From: Desmonostoc muscorum LEGE 12446
GTDB taxonomy: Bacteria > Cyanobacteriota > Cyanobacteriia > Cyanobacteriales > Nostocaceae
Assembly (NCBI RefSeq): GCF_015207005.2
Contig: NZ_JADEXS020000002.1
Location: 1 to 64,000, forward strand
Length of the DNA: 64,000 nt
Direction of reading: 5' to 3'
A program made the translations under genes and the position numbers. The notes beneath the pieces are model-generated. The model made no database searches and had not been told where the DNA came from. It worked only from the letters and a program-made list of their open reading frames with translations. Shown here in pieces: positions 28,200 through 37,093 of the stretch. Each line of letters begins with the position of its first letter. Position 1 is the first letter of the stretch.

Positions 28200-29090
28200 T
28201 CATAGTCTAAACTCTATTAACCACAAAGGTTTCGACAGTCGTTCATTACCTTGTGCATCGAGACGTTCAACTCTAATCATTGACATCGAACGTGTCGCCG
28301 CTTTACGGAAATGCAGTTTTTTCCACAGGCTAACCCGTACCCGTTTTAGTTTCGGATCATCTACCTCGAAAACAGATGCTGGTTCACCCCATGTTGTTGG
28401 TTCATTCAACTTGAATTGATTGCCATGTTTTCTCGGACAGCCCTTGCCAGAATAAGCTCTTGGTTCTCCCCATAAGCAAAGATTTGAACGCAACCGTACA
28501 AGAATGTCACATGGAATGTTGGCCGTTTTCAAAATGAAAGGAGCGCAGCCATACTCACTGTCCCAAACTGAAATCGGTCTGGTGGGTAAATGCTCACACA
28601 CTTGTTTTAGTTGCCAAATTGCTTTCTCTATTGGGCTTTCCCAACTCGTGATCCGCTCATGCCTCAAAGGTAATGCCCAACTACCTGAATCCTCTGGTAT
28701 CCAAGCAATTGTACTGTATCCTTGACCAATGGTAATCGGTTTATTTCCGGCTATGGACGTGCCACTATGTTCATAAGTCCTCTCTTGTAGCGTTACTGCA
28801 TCCGGGCGTGACCAGTTTGTGTGATCTCCTGCTAACAAGGGTCGTCCCTCTGCTGGTATCTGTTTGATATATAGCTGCATCAATTTCTGTCGCTGCGGTC
28901 TACTATCTTGTAGCGCTTCATAAATACTTGACCACTTGCGTCTAAATACTGGTGATAAGGATAAATCTGCTAAGGAATAAACATTGCGGGTCAGCAATAT
29001 CGCATCTGTTAATTCAAAGGTGGCATCTTTGGCTCTACCTAAATATTTGTAAGCTACTTGACGAAACTCTTCAAGTCTGGCATTTTTCAT
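28200..29090 (-). pseudogene. C-terminally truncated DDE transposase
   Basis: The 296-aa frame has the first (LLAGDHTNWSRP) and second (SVWDSEYGC) catalytic Asp regions of an IS4/IS701-like transposase. It stops at LWLIEFRL, before the conserved Tyr/Arg-rich region that carries the catalytic Glu. Family members continue well past this point, so the 3' end has been lost. It should be inactive. Confidence 0.75.
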
Positions 29091-29201
29091 GTTGGCAGGT
29101 GAGAGTAGGTAGTTCTTCTCTCACTTTCTGCCAAAAGGGGGGCTGTATTCAATCAGACACCCCTTTTTTCTTGATCATTCCTCATTTGTCTCATCTCAGA
29201 G

Positions 29202-29283
29202 ATAATGATAATCAAATTAAGGAGGTGGGAGATGAACGAGCATCGCTCGTTCATCTCCCACCCTTTTTACGATTATCATTATT
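29202..29283. promoter_or_regulatory. Nested palindrome: Fur-box-like arms around an 18-bp hairpin
   Basis: GATAATGATAATC (29202-29214) and GATTATCATTATT (29271-29283) are inverted copies and each resembles a Fur box half-array. Between them a perfect 18-bp stem GGTGGGAGATGAACGAGC (29224-29241, partner 29245-29262, 3-base loop) is followed by CTTTTT. It may be a terminator, a mini-element or a Fur-regulated site. Confidence 0.6.
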
Positions 29284-29451
29284 GTATTATTTATTGGAGC
29301 AAATATACTACACAATTGTTAAAGGTCGCGGATGCTTTGAGGCTGACAAGATAATATTTTTAATCTCTAATTCCATTTGATTTGCGTTCTGTCATATCGC
29401 TTTTAGTCTAAACTCCAGTTGTTAGAAATAGAAATTAGTCCGCAGGTTTAC

Positions 29452-30000
29452 ATGGACGGTTCATTATTGATTATCCCAATGAATAATCATACTGTAACAT
29501 CACGTTATAGTATAGATCCTTATTCTCAAATTCGCTCTTATATAACAACAAACTTTAGGAATGCACTAAAAAATATCAGTCAAGGTGATTATTCAGAAAA
29601 TATCAAAAATGAAATTTTGTTTGCCATCGATTTTATAGAACACCTGCTCCAAAATGAGGGTAACACTCAGCAAATAAGCGATTCTAGTAATTTTAGCGAT
29701 CAGTACTTAGCTATTCCCCTACATTTTTTGTTAAAGGATGAAATTCTTCAATCCTCATTCATAGGAGATGCAAATTCTCCTATGAGTTCTGATTTTCGTA
29801 TTTTACTAGAGCGTTATATTAAAGCTTTATACCCTGCTAATGATTTTCTTCCTATTGGTAATGGCTACCCTGATTTTCCTTGGGTAATTTTTAAAAGTTA
29901 CGATTTGGCACAAATTCGTCGTAGTTTGTTTAAAGTAAATTACTTTTTTAACTCTCGCTCTCTAAATATTATCAATTTAATTTTGTCAGCAAATAATTGA
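29452..30000 (+). CDS. Hypothetical protein
   Basis: About 182 aa from the ATG at 29452; a TTG 33 bases upstream is an alternative start. No family is recognised. The C-terminal part (residues about 125-180) has an ordered, aromatic-rich pattern (NGYPDFPWVIFKSYDLAQIRR) suggesting a folded domain. It has neither a signal peptide nor a membrane helix. It is alone on its strand, between a degraded transposase and the recombinase operon. Confidence 0.5.
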   Translation: MDGSLLIIPMNNHTVTSRYSIDPYSQIRSYITTNFRNALKNISQGDYSENIKNEILFAIDFIEHLLQNEGNTQQISDSSNFSDQYLAIPLHFLLKDEILQSSFIGDANSPMSSDFRILLERYIKALYPANDFLPIGNGYPDFPWVIFKSYDLAQIRRSLFKVNYFFNSRSLNIINLILSANN

Positions 30001-30084
30001 ATTGTTCATACAAAAATTTCTACTACTTAATAGCCAAAAATTAATTTATAGACTATTTTTATCCACTTTATCCTAGCTATAAGC

Positions 30085-30771
30085 CTATTTTATAACAAGT
30101 TTATCAGCGTTTGTAATTACCCAAATATCCTGGCTGCTATAAAAATCTCCACGTTGCTCTAATGTAAAATTACCCAGCAACAGTCCCAGCCAAACCTCTA
30201 CCAAAGGCATTTTTAATCCACCTTGGAGTTGAGTTAAAGAAATCTCACCTTTAATATGTGCAAGGTAGTTAGCGATCGCACTAAGCCATTTTTCCACATG
30301 TTCATCACCCGCCAGCTTGTGGACATCTTCTAAACTCGTCACCTCATCGAGCATTACCAAAACATTCGCTTTTTCAACAGGTGCTGCTACAGAATCACCC
30401 TCCTGGTTAGGATATGAAAATTGGTGTGGGCCGTGTGGTTTAAAGGTTTGTGGTGTTTCCGGTTCAATCAAATCATCTAAATCTAGGTGCATTGTTGTCC
30501 GCACTAGACCAACAAAGAGATCGGCGCTAACAATTGGCCCCAAAAGACTATTGCGATCGTGGGTATCTTGCAACAGCACTTCGGCACGAGACTTAAGAAT
30601 ATCCGCAATTTGATTGAAAGCAATACCTGCGGTTGATAATTGTGTTTCAACAGGTAAATCATGAAGTTCTGTATCCAAGCACTCCCATACAGCATCAAGG
30701 GAAGAAGTTGGTGGAGATTCGGACAACTCATCAAGCACATCCCAGATTGTTAATTGGCGGTATGTGGTCAT
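30085..30771 (-). CDS. Plasmid protein of unknown function, last gene of the recombinase operon
   Basis: About 228 aa from the ATG at 30771 (MTTYRQLTIWDVLDEL), which starts two bases after the stop of the gene before it. The open frame extends nine codons upstream into that gene. It is acidic and mostly helical. The C-terminal segment LKMPLVEVWLGLLLG.FTLEQRG.FY recurs at 38504-38650, so it marks a family with at least two copies on this replicon. It is probably co-transcribed with the tyrosine recombinase. Function unknown. Confidence 0.68.
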   Translation of the reverse strand: MTTYRQLTIWDVLDELSESPPTSSLDAVWECLDTELHDLPVETQLSTAGIAFNQIADILKSRAEVLLQDTHDRNSLLGPIVSADLFVGLVRTTMHLDLDDLIEPETPQTFKPHGPHQFSYPNQEGDSVAAPVEKANVLVMLDEVTSLEDVHKLAGDEHVEKWLSAIANYLAHIKGEISLTQLQGGLKMPLVEVWLGLLLGNFTLEQRGDFYSSQDIWVITNADKLVIK

Positions 30772-30773
30772 CT

Positions 30774-31241
30774 CTACGATTCTGGATGCAAGGGGCAAGG
30801 CCGCACTGGGCAGTAGCTTGAGGTAATCTCAAACATATCCTTATATTGATATAGTGAAACACTGTATTGTTTTGCAAAAGCCTGCAACACCTGATCTGTA
30901 TAGGCGCGTATTTTACCAGCCGTTAGCCCAAAACAGTGAATTGGTTCCAGGCGACAAACAGGTTTTTGCCCAAGCCAGAGTTCTGCACCCAAGGCGTGTA
31001 ATGGTTTATCCCCTGCTTCTTTATACAAATACAGCACTGCAAAATATGTTGTTGGTGGTTCGACTGTTACTGAATCAATTTCTGCTGAATTCTTCTGGGA
31101 GCGGTGGCGATAGAATGAGCGGCGATTGTGGCAGACTTTGGGATTCCAACACCCGTCCCCTGCTGTTCCATGTAAAACCTTGGCTTGGGCAGTTGGTAGT
31201 TTGGAACATAACTGACACTTGGGATCGAGTGGCTTGGGCAT
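30774..31241 (-). CDS. Cysteine-containing protein in the recombinase operon
   Basis: 155 aa. It begins four bases after the recombinase stop and ends just before the next gene, so all three are coupled. The N-terminus has a CQLC pair, a later C and H (NPKVCHNRRSFYRHR) and a C-terminal CPVRPCPLH, which together could bind a metal or nucleic acid. No family is recognised. A role beside the recombinase is inferred only from the operon. Confidence 0.65.
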   Translation of the reverse strand: MPKPLDPKCQLCSKLPTAQAKVLHGTAGDGCWNPKVCHNRRSFYRHRSQKNSAEIDSVTVEPPTTYFAVLYLYKEAGDKPLHALGAELWLGQKPVCRLEPIHCFGLTAGKIRAYTDQVLQAFAKQYSVSLYQYKDMFEITSSYCPVRPCPLHPES

Positions 31242-31244
31242 ACT

Positions 31245-32255
31245 TTACTCCACTTCCTCTCCGATTGCACGATAGTAAGCAGCGATCGCCGCTTCTTGTT
31301 CGCTGCGAAGCGTATAGCGCCGAAACGCTTTCTCGCTTTGATGTCCTGTTAGTTTTCGTGCATGGCTGGGGTCAACTCCCAATAGCAATAAGTCAGTGGC
31401 ATAGGTGTGGCGAAAGGAGTGAGGGTGCAAATCCTCAATGTGAGCTATTTCACCGATTTTTTCCACCGCGAAGTAAATGCCGTGATAACTCAAGCGTTCA
31501 CCTTTGTATGAAGCATGGTGTGAAATCATCAGTGGGCTAAGGCTGTTTAACACCTCACTCCTTTCTTCTCGCGATCGCAAATACTCTGCTAAAACTTCCC
31601 GACTCTCTTTTCGCAGTGGAACTAAGCGTGGTTCATTGGTTTTGGTGTCTGGTAAAAATAGCAGCTTGCCATCAAATGAGCCAACATTTAGCTGTACAAC
31701 TTCCCCTGCCCGGAGTCCATGACTGAGAATGTGAAGGAGTGCTGTATCGCGTTGCTTTGTTTCTCCCAATAACTCTAACGCTGACCAAACCTGTTCCATC
31801 TGTTCTGGGGTTAAACTCTGGGCTGGTGGTAGTGGCACTTTTTCCAGTTTTATCCCCAGTGTGGGATTAGTAGCAATAATTTCAGGATATGTGTAAGACA
31901 TCCATTTGAAAAAGCTTTTGAGTGCCGCAATTCCCGCATTAATGCTGCTTTTTGAAAGCGGTTTACCTGCATCAGTCCGTATTTCATCACGGAGATATTC
32001 TTTATATAGCGCAAGATGACGTGGACGCAGTTCATGATAGTGCAGCTCACTCCATACCAAAAATCGTTTGAGTTCTCGTTCGTAAAGCTTGCGGCTGTTT
32101 GGTGCGAGATTGTTGCTGCGTAAAAATTCCAGAACTTTTACCCACCGAATATCGGTTGGTGGTCTTCTAGTTTCTCCTGGCTGTGTGAAATGTAGAGCTT
32201 CACGATCAAGGGGAATGAGTTTGATCTCAGGTAGAGAATCTGCGCTGTAGTTCAT
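31245..32255 (-). CDS. Tyrosine recombinase / phage-type integrase (XerC/D-like)
   Basis: 336-aa site-specific recombinase. An N-terminal SAM-like core-binding domain (residues about 25-120: NSRKLYERELKRFLVWSE) is followed by the catalytic domain with R (SHGLRAGEV), the H-x-x-R (HPHSFRHTYATDLL), H (LTGHQ) and the nucleophilic Tyr (AFRRYTLRS). It probably resolves plasmid multimers or integrates an element. It leads a three-gene operon of overlapping or abutting genes. It is full length with no damage seen. Confidence 0.9.
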   Translation of the reverse strand: MNYSADSLPEIKLIPLDREALHFTQPGETRRPPTDIRWVKVLEFLRSNNLAPNSRKLYERELKRFLVWSELHYHELRPRHLALYKEYLRDEIRTDAGKPLSKSSINAGIAALKSFFKWMSYTYPEIIATNPTLGIKLEKVPLPPAQSLTPEQMEQVWSALELLGETKQRDTALLHILSHGLRAGEVVQLNVGSFDGKLLFLPDTKTNEPRLVPLRKESREVLAEYLRSREERSEVLNSLSPLMISHHASYKGERLSYHGIYFAVEKIGEIAHIEDLHPHSFRHTYATDLLLLGVDPSHARKLTGHQSEKAFRRYTLRSEQEAAIAAYYRAIGEEVE

Positions 32256-32315
32256 CCAGTTTTGTGTAAATTATTAGTTATTAAGTATTAAATATAACCC
32301 TGTATTGATTTGAGA

Positions 32316-32633
32316 CTACTCATCTGGTGGTGAGGTAGTCATGACTTCTACGACGGTACGATCGTGACCGGTTAGTGCCTGCTCCCATGTAGAATAACGC
32401 TGCATTCTCCCGTGATGAGGCCCGCCTAAAACCATCGTTTCAAAAAGCAACGGGGGATCTCCAAAAGTGAGATCGAATCCTGAAAAACTAGTTGATACTT
32501 TGGCATCCCCAACTATAGTTTCGGCAACTAGATGTTGTCCGGAATCTTGTACTGAGTGTAAATAATCTCGCCACTCTGACAATGAATTAACAGCAACAGG
32601 GGTATGTCCTACGAGTTTGTAATAATAACGCAT
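32316..32633 (-). CDS. Small hypothetical protein
   Basis: 105 aa from the ATG at 32633 (MRYYYKLVGHTPVAV); a 3-codon longer start is possible. It is compact, with no signal peptide or membrane segment, and has a glycine/His-containing loop (LGGPHHGRMQRY). No family is recognised with confidence. It lies 60 bases upstream of the recombinase gene on the same strand. Confidence 0.55.
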   Translation of the reverse strand: MRYYYKLVGHTPVAVNSLSEWRDYLHSVQDSGQHLVAETIVGDAKVSTSFSGFDLTFGDPPLLFETMVLGGPHHGRMQRYSTWEQALTGHDRTVVEVMTTSPPDE

Positions 32634-32713
32634 GATTAACAACTTGTGGCTATCACAACAAAATTTTACCCGAATTTATACAAAATAAAGTAGTCCTTTT
32701 ACTACCTCATAGC

Positions 32714-33896
32714 CAGGGCTATTTCATTCTAAAAAGCTGCTTGAGTGTGTCTAGTCCAAAAGAACATAAACGTTGAGCTTGTGCCATATTTTTAAACATA
32801 TTGTTTCGGTATAAATTGAGTGAAAAATTGCGAGTGAGCGCAAAAATCTGAGGTAAGGGTGTAGTGCGAATTCGGGATGCATCTTCACCTTGGGTAACGT
32901 CCCGAACGTAATGAACTTTATTCTCAACACCCCAATATCCTCTGATTCGTTCAGCTATTTGTTGAGCCGTTTCAGTTAGAGATGAAATGTAATAACGAGT
33001 CTCAGTAGTTACTTCAATTACATTGTGTGTGAAAACCTGACGTTCTGATTTGACTTGAATCAAAGTGGTAAGTCCAGGCCAAGGACGAATACCATCAAGA
33101 TTTTGACAAATACTGACATGTCGCTTTTCGATTCGACCATGACCTTTATTTATCTGCTCAAAAGAAAATTCCGGTGTAAAATTAGTTTTGATATCTTTGA
33201 ATAAACTAGGTTGATTCCCTTTCAAGGCAGCAATATAATCATTGCCACTGTTGATAATCAACTCACAAGTTTTTTTTGTGTATTAATAGCATCAAAGGCA
33301 AAAACTACTCCCCTGAGAGCCAGTTTCTCAATCAACTCAGGTAATGCTTTTATTTCGTTGGTTTTGGCATCAACTTCAAACGGTTCTAAAATCAATCCTC
33401 GCTCTACAAGGTAAGCACTGACCAACATAATTGCTGGGTGGGAATCAGAATGTGGATTATCATTTTCTACTTGATATGAGCCTTTGAGGACTTTACCATC
33501 CATACCAACAGTTTCTCCAGGCAGTGGTTTGATGTCAAAGAAATTCGCAAGGCATACGGAATACTCTTCGTAATTTATGTGTAATAAATTACGACGGACT
33601 GTACTGTAAGAAGGAAGCCTATTCTTTGTCGGTTTCAAGAGGTCTATCAACTCCTCACGGTAGCTTGAAATCCAATCTCCAATTGCTAGAAATCCTTTAT
33701 TGCCTGCGGCGATCGCCAATGTGAACAGCGCAAGACATAATGGTAGAGTATGTCGCTGTCCGGCGCGGCGACGGGGGTCTTCTAGACCTGCAAAAGCTTT
33801 GATAATTTCGATTTCAGACACGGTAGTAGATACTTGAAGTAGAGCTGGCGATGAATTCTACCATATTGCGTCTACATTTAGAATGAAATAGCCCTG
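32714..33896 (-). mobile_element. ISAs1-family insertion sequence with perfect ends and 9-bp target duplication
   Basis: Perfect 19-bp inverted repeats CAGGGCTATTTCATTCTAA (32714-32732; reverse at 33878-33896) bound a 1183-bp element. It is flanked by direct repeats CCTCATAGC (32705-32713 and 33897-33905). A 9-bp duplication is in the ISAs1 range and shows a recent insertion. Confidence 0.93.
32719..33821 (-). pseudogene. ISAs1-type transposase split by a one-base frameshift at an A8 tract
   Basis: The N-terminal frame (33821 to 33258, 187 aa) carries PLCLALFTLAIAAGNKG and GMDGKVLKGSY. The C-terminal frame (33261 to 32719, 180 aa) carries INSGNDYIAALKGNQP and the ENKVHYVRDVTQGED region. They are continuous in the family. 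At about 33271-33278 the coding strand has eight A residues after AATACAC; nine would restore NTQKKTCELI and join the frames. It could be a true mutation or a slippage site allowing some full-length product. Confidence 0.85.
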
Positions 33897-33968
33897 CCTC
33901 ATAGCTCTCTATTAACTAATACATCCTCAATCGGAATGGTGGCAAAGATTCTGCGTTTTGTATCATGT

Positions 33969-34304
33969 TTATTCCACAGCAAATCCCGATAGTTGGCGCA
34001 TTTTAGGAGTATGAAAACCGATGACAATATCTTGTTTAGGTACACCCATTTCTATCAATTCTAAAGCAATATCTACTTCCGTTGTATTTTGTTGAATCCA
34101 AATTTTATTATTTTTGATATCTAGGTGCATTATTGGGCCATAGATCCGTTTTTGATTGTTCCATCCAATGCTAATAATTTGATAATGGTCATACTCTACG
34201 TCAAAAATCTGTTCGACCTCTACATCTCCATAACTAGGCTTGTACTCGATATACTTAGTTAATAATTGCCTAACTTTTGTGCGGTATTCATTTAACTTAT
34301 CCAT
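33969..34304 (-). CDS. xisI: XisI family protein
   Basis: 111-aa protein of the XisI family, named for the fdxN-element excision controlling factor of Anabaena. The family pattern is clear: VRQLLTKYIEYKPSYGDVEVEQIFD, then HYQIISIGWNNQKRIYGPIMHLDI and the conserved end QDIVIGFHTPKMRQLSGFA. Its ATG lies inside the end of xisH (13-base overlap), so the two are translationally coupled. Many XisH/XisI pairs occur far from any excision element, so an excision role here is not shown. Confidence 0.9.
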   Translation of the reverse strand: MDKLNEYRTKVRQLLTKYIEYKPSYGDVEVEQIFDVEYDHYQIISIGWNNQKRIYGPIMHLDIKNNKIWIQQNTTEVDIALELIEMGVPKQDIVIGFHTPKMRQLSGFAVE

Positions 34305-34705
34305 TGCTCTATTTCCTCAGTCTCAAGGTTATAAATAATTAATTTCAATTTGTTTTCGTTGACTACAGTTTGAATAAAAGGCAAATTAAAAAAATCATTA
34401 TAAGTTACCAATGGTACAGCTAAATATAAATTTCTCGAAGGTTCTTCTGCACGTAATGCAGTCCGATAATTAATAAACTGTCCTAGTGCCATGTGAAATT
34501 CTGAAATCTTCGATGCACTAACAAAATTTTTGATTTCAACTGCTATTTTTTCTCCAGATTTTTCCGCAGCAACTAGGAGTTCTGCACCTAAATCAATCTG
34601 AACATCAACTCCACCACACCGAATATTTAGCGGGTCATCTGTAACTAACCAACCATCTTTTTCTAGTGCAGACCTCACAATATTGTGGAATAAATCACGA
34701 GCCAT
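34292..34705 (-). CDS. xisH: XisH family protein (PD-(D/E)XK-like)
   Basis: 137 aa from the ATG at 34705 (MARDLFHNIVRSALEKDGW), the usual family start; seven upstream codons in the frame are ignored. The pattern VDVQIDLGAELLV ... KIAVEIKNF fits the D...E-x-K core of a PD-(D/E)XK nuclease fold. The middle region (SEFHMALGQFINYRTAL) is family-typical. It overlaps xisI and both read away from the mini-transposon region. Biochemical activity is unproven. Confidence 0.9.
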   Translation of the reverse strand: MARDLFHNIVRSALEKDGWLVTDDPLNIRCGGVDVQIDLGAELLVAAEKSGEKIAVEIKNFVSASKISEFHMALGQFINYRTALRAEEPSRNLYLAVPLVTYNDFFNLPFIQTVVNENKLKLIIYNLETEEIEQWIS

Positions 34706-34826
34706 AGTTTCACAGCAAAGCCACACTAACCTTAATACTGCTCAACACCCTTAGTGGTGTCATTCGCCAGTAAAACATTTAAACATAAATTTCAACTTGG
34801 TACTGACTATCGACTCCAGTACATAA

Positions 34827-35194
34827 TGTAAGCATATAAAAAAGTTCAACAATTCTAGTCTCTCAAAGCATTGATTTTTCGTGGTTGGGTGCAAGTCCCG
34901 TGAAAATAAGTTGAACAATTTGGGACTGGAAAAGGCATCAATCTACCACTTTTTCAACAGAGAGACACCAAACTCAAATAAAAAAGTTGAACAATTAGGA
35001 GAGTGATGCTAAGAGAATGTGGGCGCGATGGGCTACCCCCGCCGGAGGCGATCGCTCTAGTCAATAACGTTGCATGGGCGCGGTGTACAGGCTCTTTGGA
35101 GCGATTTATGGACGGATGCCTGGAGCGGGGTAAAGCACCTAACAGAAATTGTTGGATTTTATTATTTATTGTTGAACTTTTTTATTCCTCTACA
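34827..35194. mobile_element. End-only mini-transposon 2 with 5-bp target duplication
   Basis: A 368-bp element starting TGTAAGCATATAAAAAAG and ending with the mirror of TGTAGAGGAATAAAAAAG. Both are followed by TTCAACAAT, so the terminal repeats share TGTA and AATAAAAAAGTTCAACAAT-like arms. The motif AAAAGTT(C/G)AACAATT recurs inside at about 34901 and 34981. Direct repeats CATAA (34822-34826 and 35195-35199) flank it. TGT...ACA ends, internal repeats and a 5-bp duplication are hallmarks of Tn7/Tn5053-type transposition. It has no transposase gene. Confidence 0.85.
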
Positions 35195-35348
35195 CATAAA
35201 TCCTTTAAATCTAGACTTTGCTCACATTATGCTTTAAGTGACATCGTAATACAAGACTACAATATAAAATAAGATACCCTTATCTTTTATCCGACATAAA
35301 CTCCGATTAATACCATTTGCCTTCACATAGCCTTTTGTTCTAGCTATT

Positions 35349-35665
35349 ATGTCGGTTTGCAGACTAAATGAAATTTGTGCGGACTAAGTGAAATTTTGTC
35401 GCAGACTAATTGAAAATGTGCTTGTGTAACCCTGATTATTCCATAGCCCTCAGCGATCGCTACTTACAGAATTTTTGCTCCAAAGCCTTGTGTTGTAATG
35501 AATTGGAACCTTTTATGCCCATTTGATGGAAAATTTCATTTAGTCTGCGAATTTAGGGGGAAATTTTCACTTAGTCCGCAAAAAAATTTCATTTAGTCTG
35601 CAACAAAAATTGCTCAAACCCTTATTCTTGCGTTAAAAAAATTTCACTTAGTCTGCAAACCCACA
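35349..35665. mobile_element. End-only mini-transposon 3 (third end family)
   Basis: A 317-bp element with termini TGTCGGTTTGCAGACTAA and, mirrored, TGTGGGTTTGCAGACTAA. Repeats of GCAGACTAA(A/G)TGAAAT occur three times on the left (35356-35415) and four times in reverse on the right (35527-35655). The 5-bp flanks (TATTA and CCGCG) do not match, so a deletion or recombination has probably removed one side. It contains no gene. Confidence 0.8.
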
Positions 35666-36323
35666 CCGCGTAAGATATGTGGACTTGGCTTTGACTGTGC
35701 CTCAATGATGTTGCAACCGGATATTGACCCTGGAGAATGCTTCAATTATACAACCTGTGGAGCAGCTATTAAATTGACTCCAGATGAGGAAGGAAATCGA
35801 ACTAATTCGCGTGCGGGAGATTGCGTCTTGCCAACGGCAACAGGAGTGGGAACGCAGAGAGGAAACCTTTAGAACCACGCGCCGCGAAGCGGCAGTGATG
35901 ATGCTGATGTCAAGAGGTTGTCCTCAAAGTGCACAATCGCTGGGCGTTGCTGCACAAATGGAAGCGATCGCCGCCTGTGTAGAACAATTGCTTCACTTCT
36001 TAAATAATCTAGAAGGATGCTACATTGCTCCTGGTGGCTGTGAAGTACATCATTATAATGTGAAGCGCCCAAGTGGAGTTTATGGATACAATAAACTCAC
36101 TGCTCCTGAGCCAATATTTGAACCATCTGAAAAACAGCAGAAAGTGAAAGTTGTTCATTTAAGCCATGATGACGATCCGCGAAACACTGAAGCACGGCTG
36201 GGGATTGAGCGCCGAAATCAGTTAACTCGTGTACGAACGCTCTTGGCAACAACTGTGGAACTTTTACTTGAGGCAGCCAATACTCTCACTGAACAGCCTT
36301 CTGATGAGGAGCGCTCAGTTTGA
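35666..36323 (+). pseudogene. Plasmid protein gene, N-terminus cut by mini-transposon and frameshifted
   Basis: Two coding-like frames join near 35783. From 35666 one frame reads a Cys-rich start (KICGLGFDCASMML, CFNYTTCGAAIKLTPDE). The other runs from the ATG at 35784 for 179 aa (MRKEIELIRVRE ... VHLSHDDDPRNTEARLGIERRNQ). Together they look like one protein of about 220 aa broken by a one-base shift, with its true start lost where the mini-transposon ends. The downstream part could still be made alone. No function is known. Confidence 0.6.
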
Positions 36324-36634
36324 AGGTTTAACAAAAGACGCTTCCCCCAAAGTAAGCTCTTCTTCCCAACGTGCTCTCACCCCCAGTCGAGTAACGGCTT
36401 TAGTCTTGCAACGACCGGATTAACACAGCCCGATGAGCGATCGCTACTCGCAAAATGGAAACTGACATCTATGTCACCTACTGTGGGGCGTAGCCCATCG
36501 CCAACGCGGTAAGCGAAGTAGCTGACCACCCTTTTCTATCACTATCACCAAAAGCTGATAAGAAACCATAAATTGAACTTTTTGCTTAATTTATAATCAA
36601 AGTCACAACCTCTCACGGATGGATTAGGGTTAAC
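36324..36634. other. Intergenic region, nothing recognised
   Basis: Contains a GCCCATCGCCAACGCGGTAAGCG-style short repeat near 36490-36512 and a HIP1-like octamer. No gene is supported. Confidence 0.4.
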
Positions 36635-37093
36635 TTAATCGTTAACGTTAATTTTCTTAGCCAATGTCTGAAATTTGCGTTGTTCACCAGCTTGTTTACG
36701 CTGTTGATAACGTTTTCTAGCTTGGTTTAATACCTCTTGCAATAATTCCTCATTTTCTGAGCAGACGATAAATGCACCTTCTAGGAAAGTATCTCTAGTA
36801 ATTTTATTTACATTGCAAAACGTATCTAGTTTGGTATCAATGTCCTGTTCTAACCTGATTGTTCGCCTGATGATCTGCGGTAACTCTAACTGCTCTTCTT
36901 GATTAGAAGTGCTTACCTTATCGTTTATTACTTCCTCACTATCTAAATCCGGTTTTGGTTTTTCAGGTAAATGACTAAATTCAGTAATTTGGTCATTTAG
37001 TAAGTTATCGTGTTGTACTTTTACAAGTGTTGTATCCCGTGCTGGAACACTTGGACGTGTCTTTTTCTTAAGGCGCTCAAAAACATCAGACAT
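36635..37093 (-). CDS. Ribbon-helix-helix partition partner of ParA
   Basis: 152 aa from the ATG at 37093 (MSDVFERLKKKTRPS); the open frame extends 17 codons back into parA. The C-terminal half (RRTIRLEQDIDTKLDTFCNVNKITRDTFLEGAFIV) fits a CopG/ParG-like ribbon-helix-helix DNA-binding domain. The N-terminal half is polar and probably disordered. Its ATG overlaps the parA stop (ATGTCTGA), giving translational coupling. It probably binds the TTTAGTCAT-type iterons upstream of parA and serves as centromere-binding protein and repressor. Confidence 0.75.
   Translation of the reverse strand: MSDVFERLKKKTRPSVPARDTTLVKVQHDNLLNDQITEFSHLPEKPKPDLDSEEVINDKVSTSNQEEQLELPQIIRRTIRLEQDIDTKLDTFCNVNKITRDTFLEGAFIVCSENEELLQEVLNQARKRYQQRKQAGEQRKFQTLAKKINVND

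Noticed and set aside
34881..34905. tRNA-like GGTTGGGTGCAAGTCCCG stretch
   Set aside because: No acceptor stem or anticodon arm can be formed around it and it lies inside a mini-transposon.
35003..35272. Open frame of 89 codons on the plus strand
   Set aside because: It lies across the right end of a mini-transposon and has no family resemblance.
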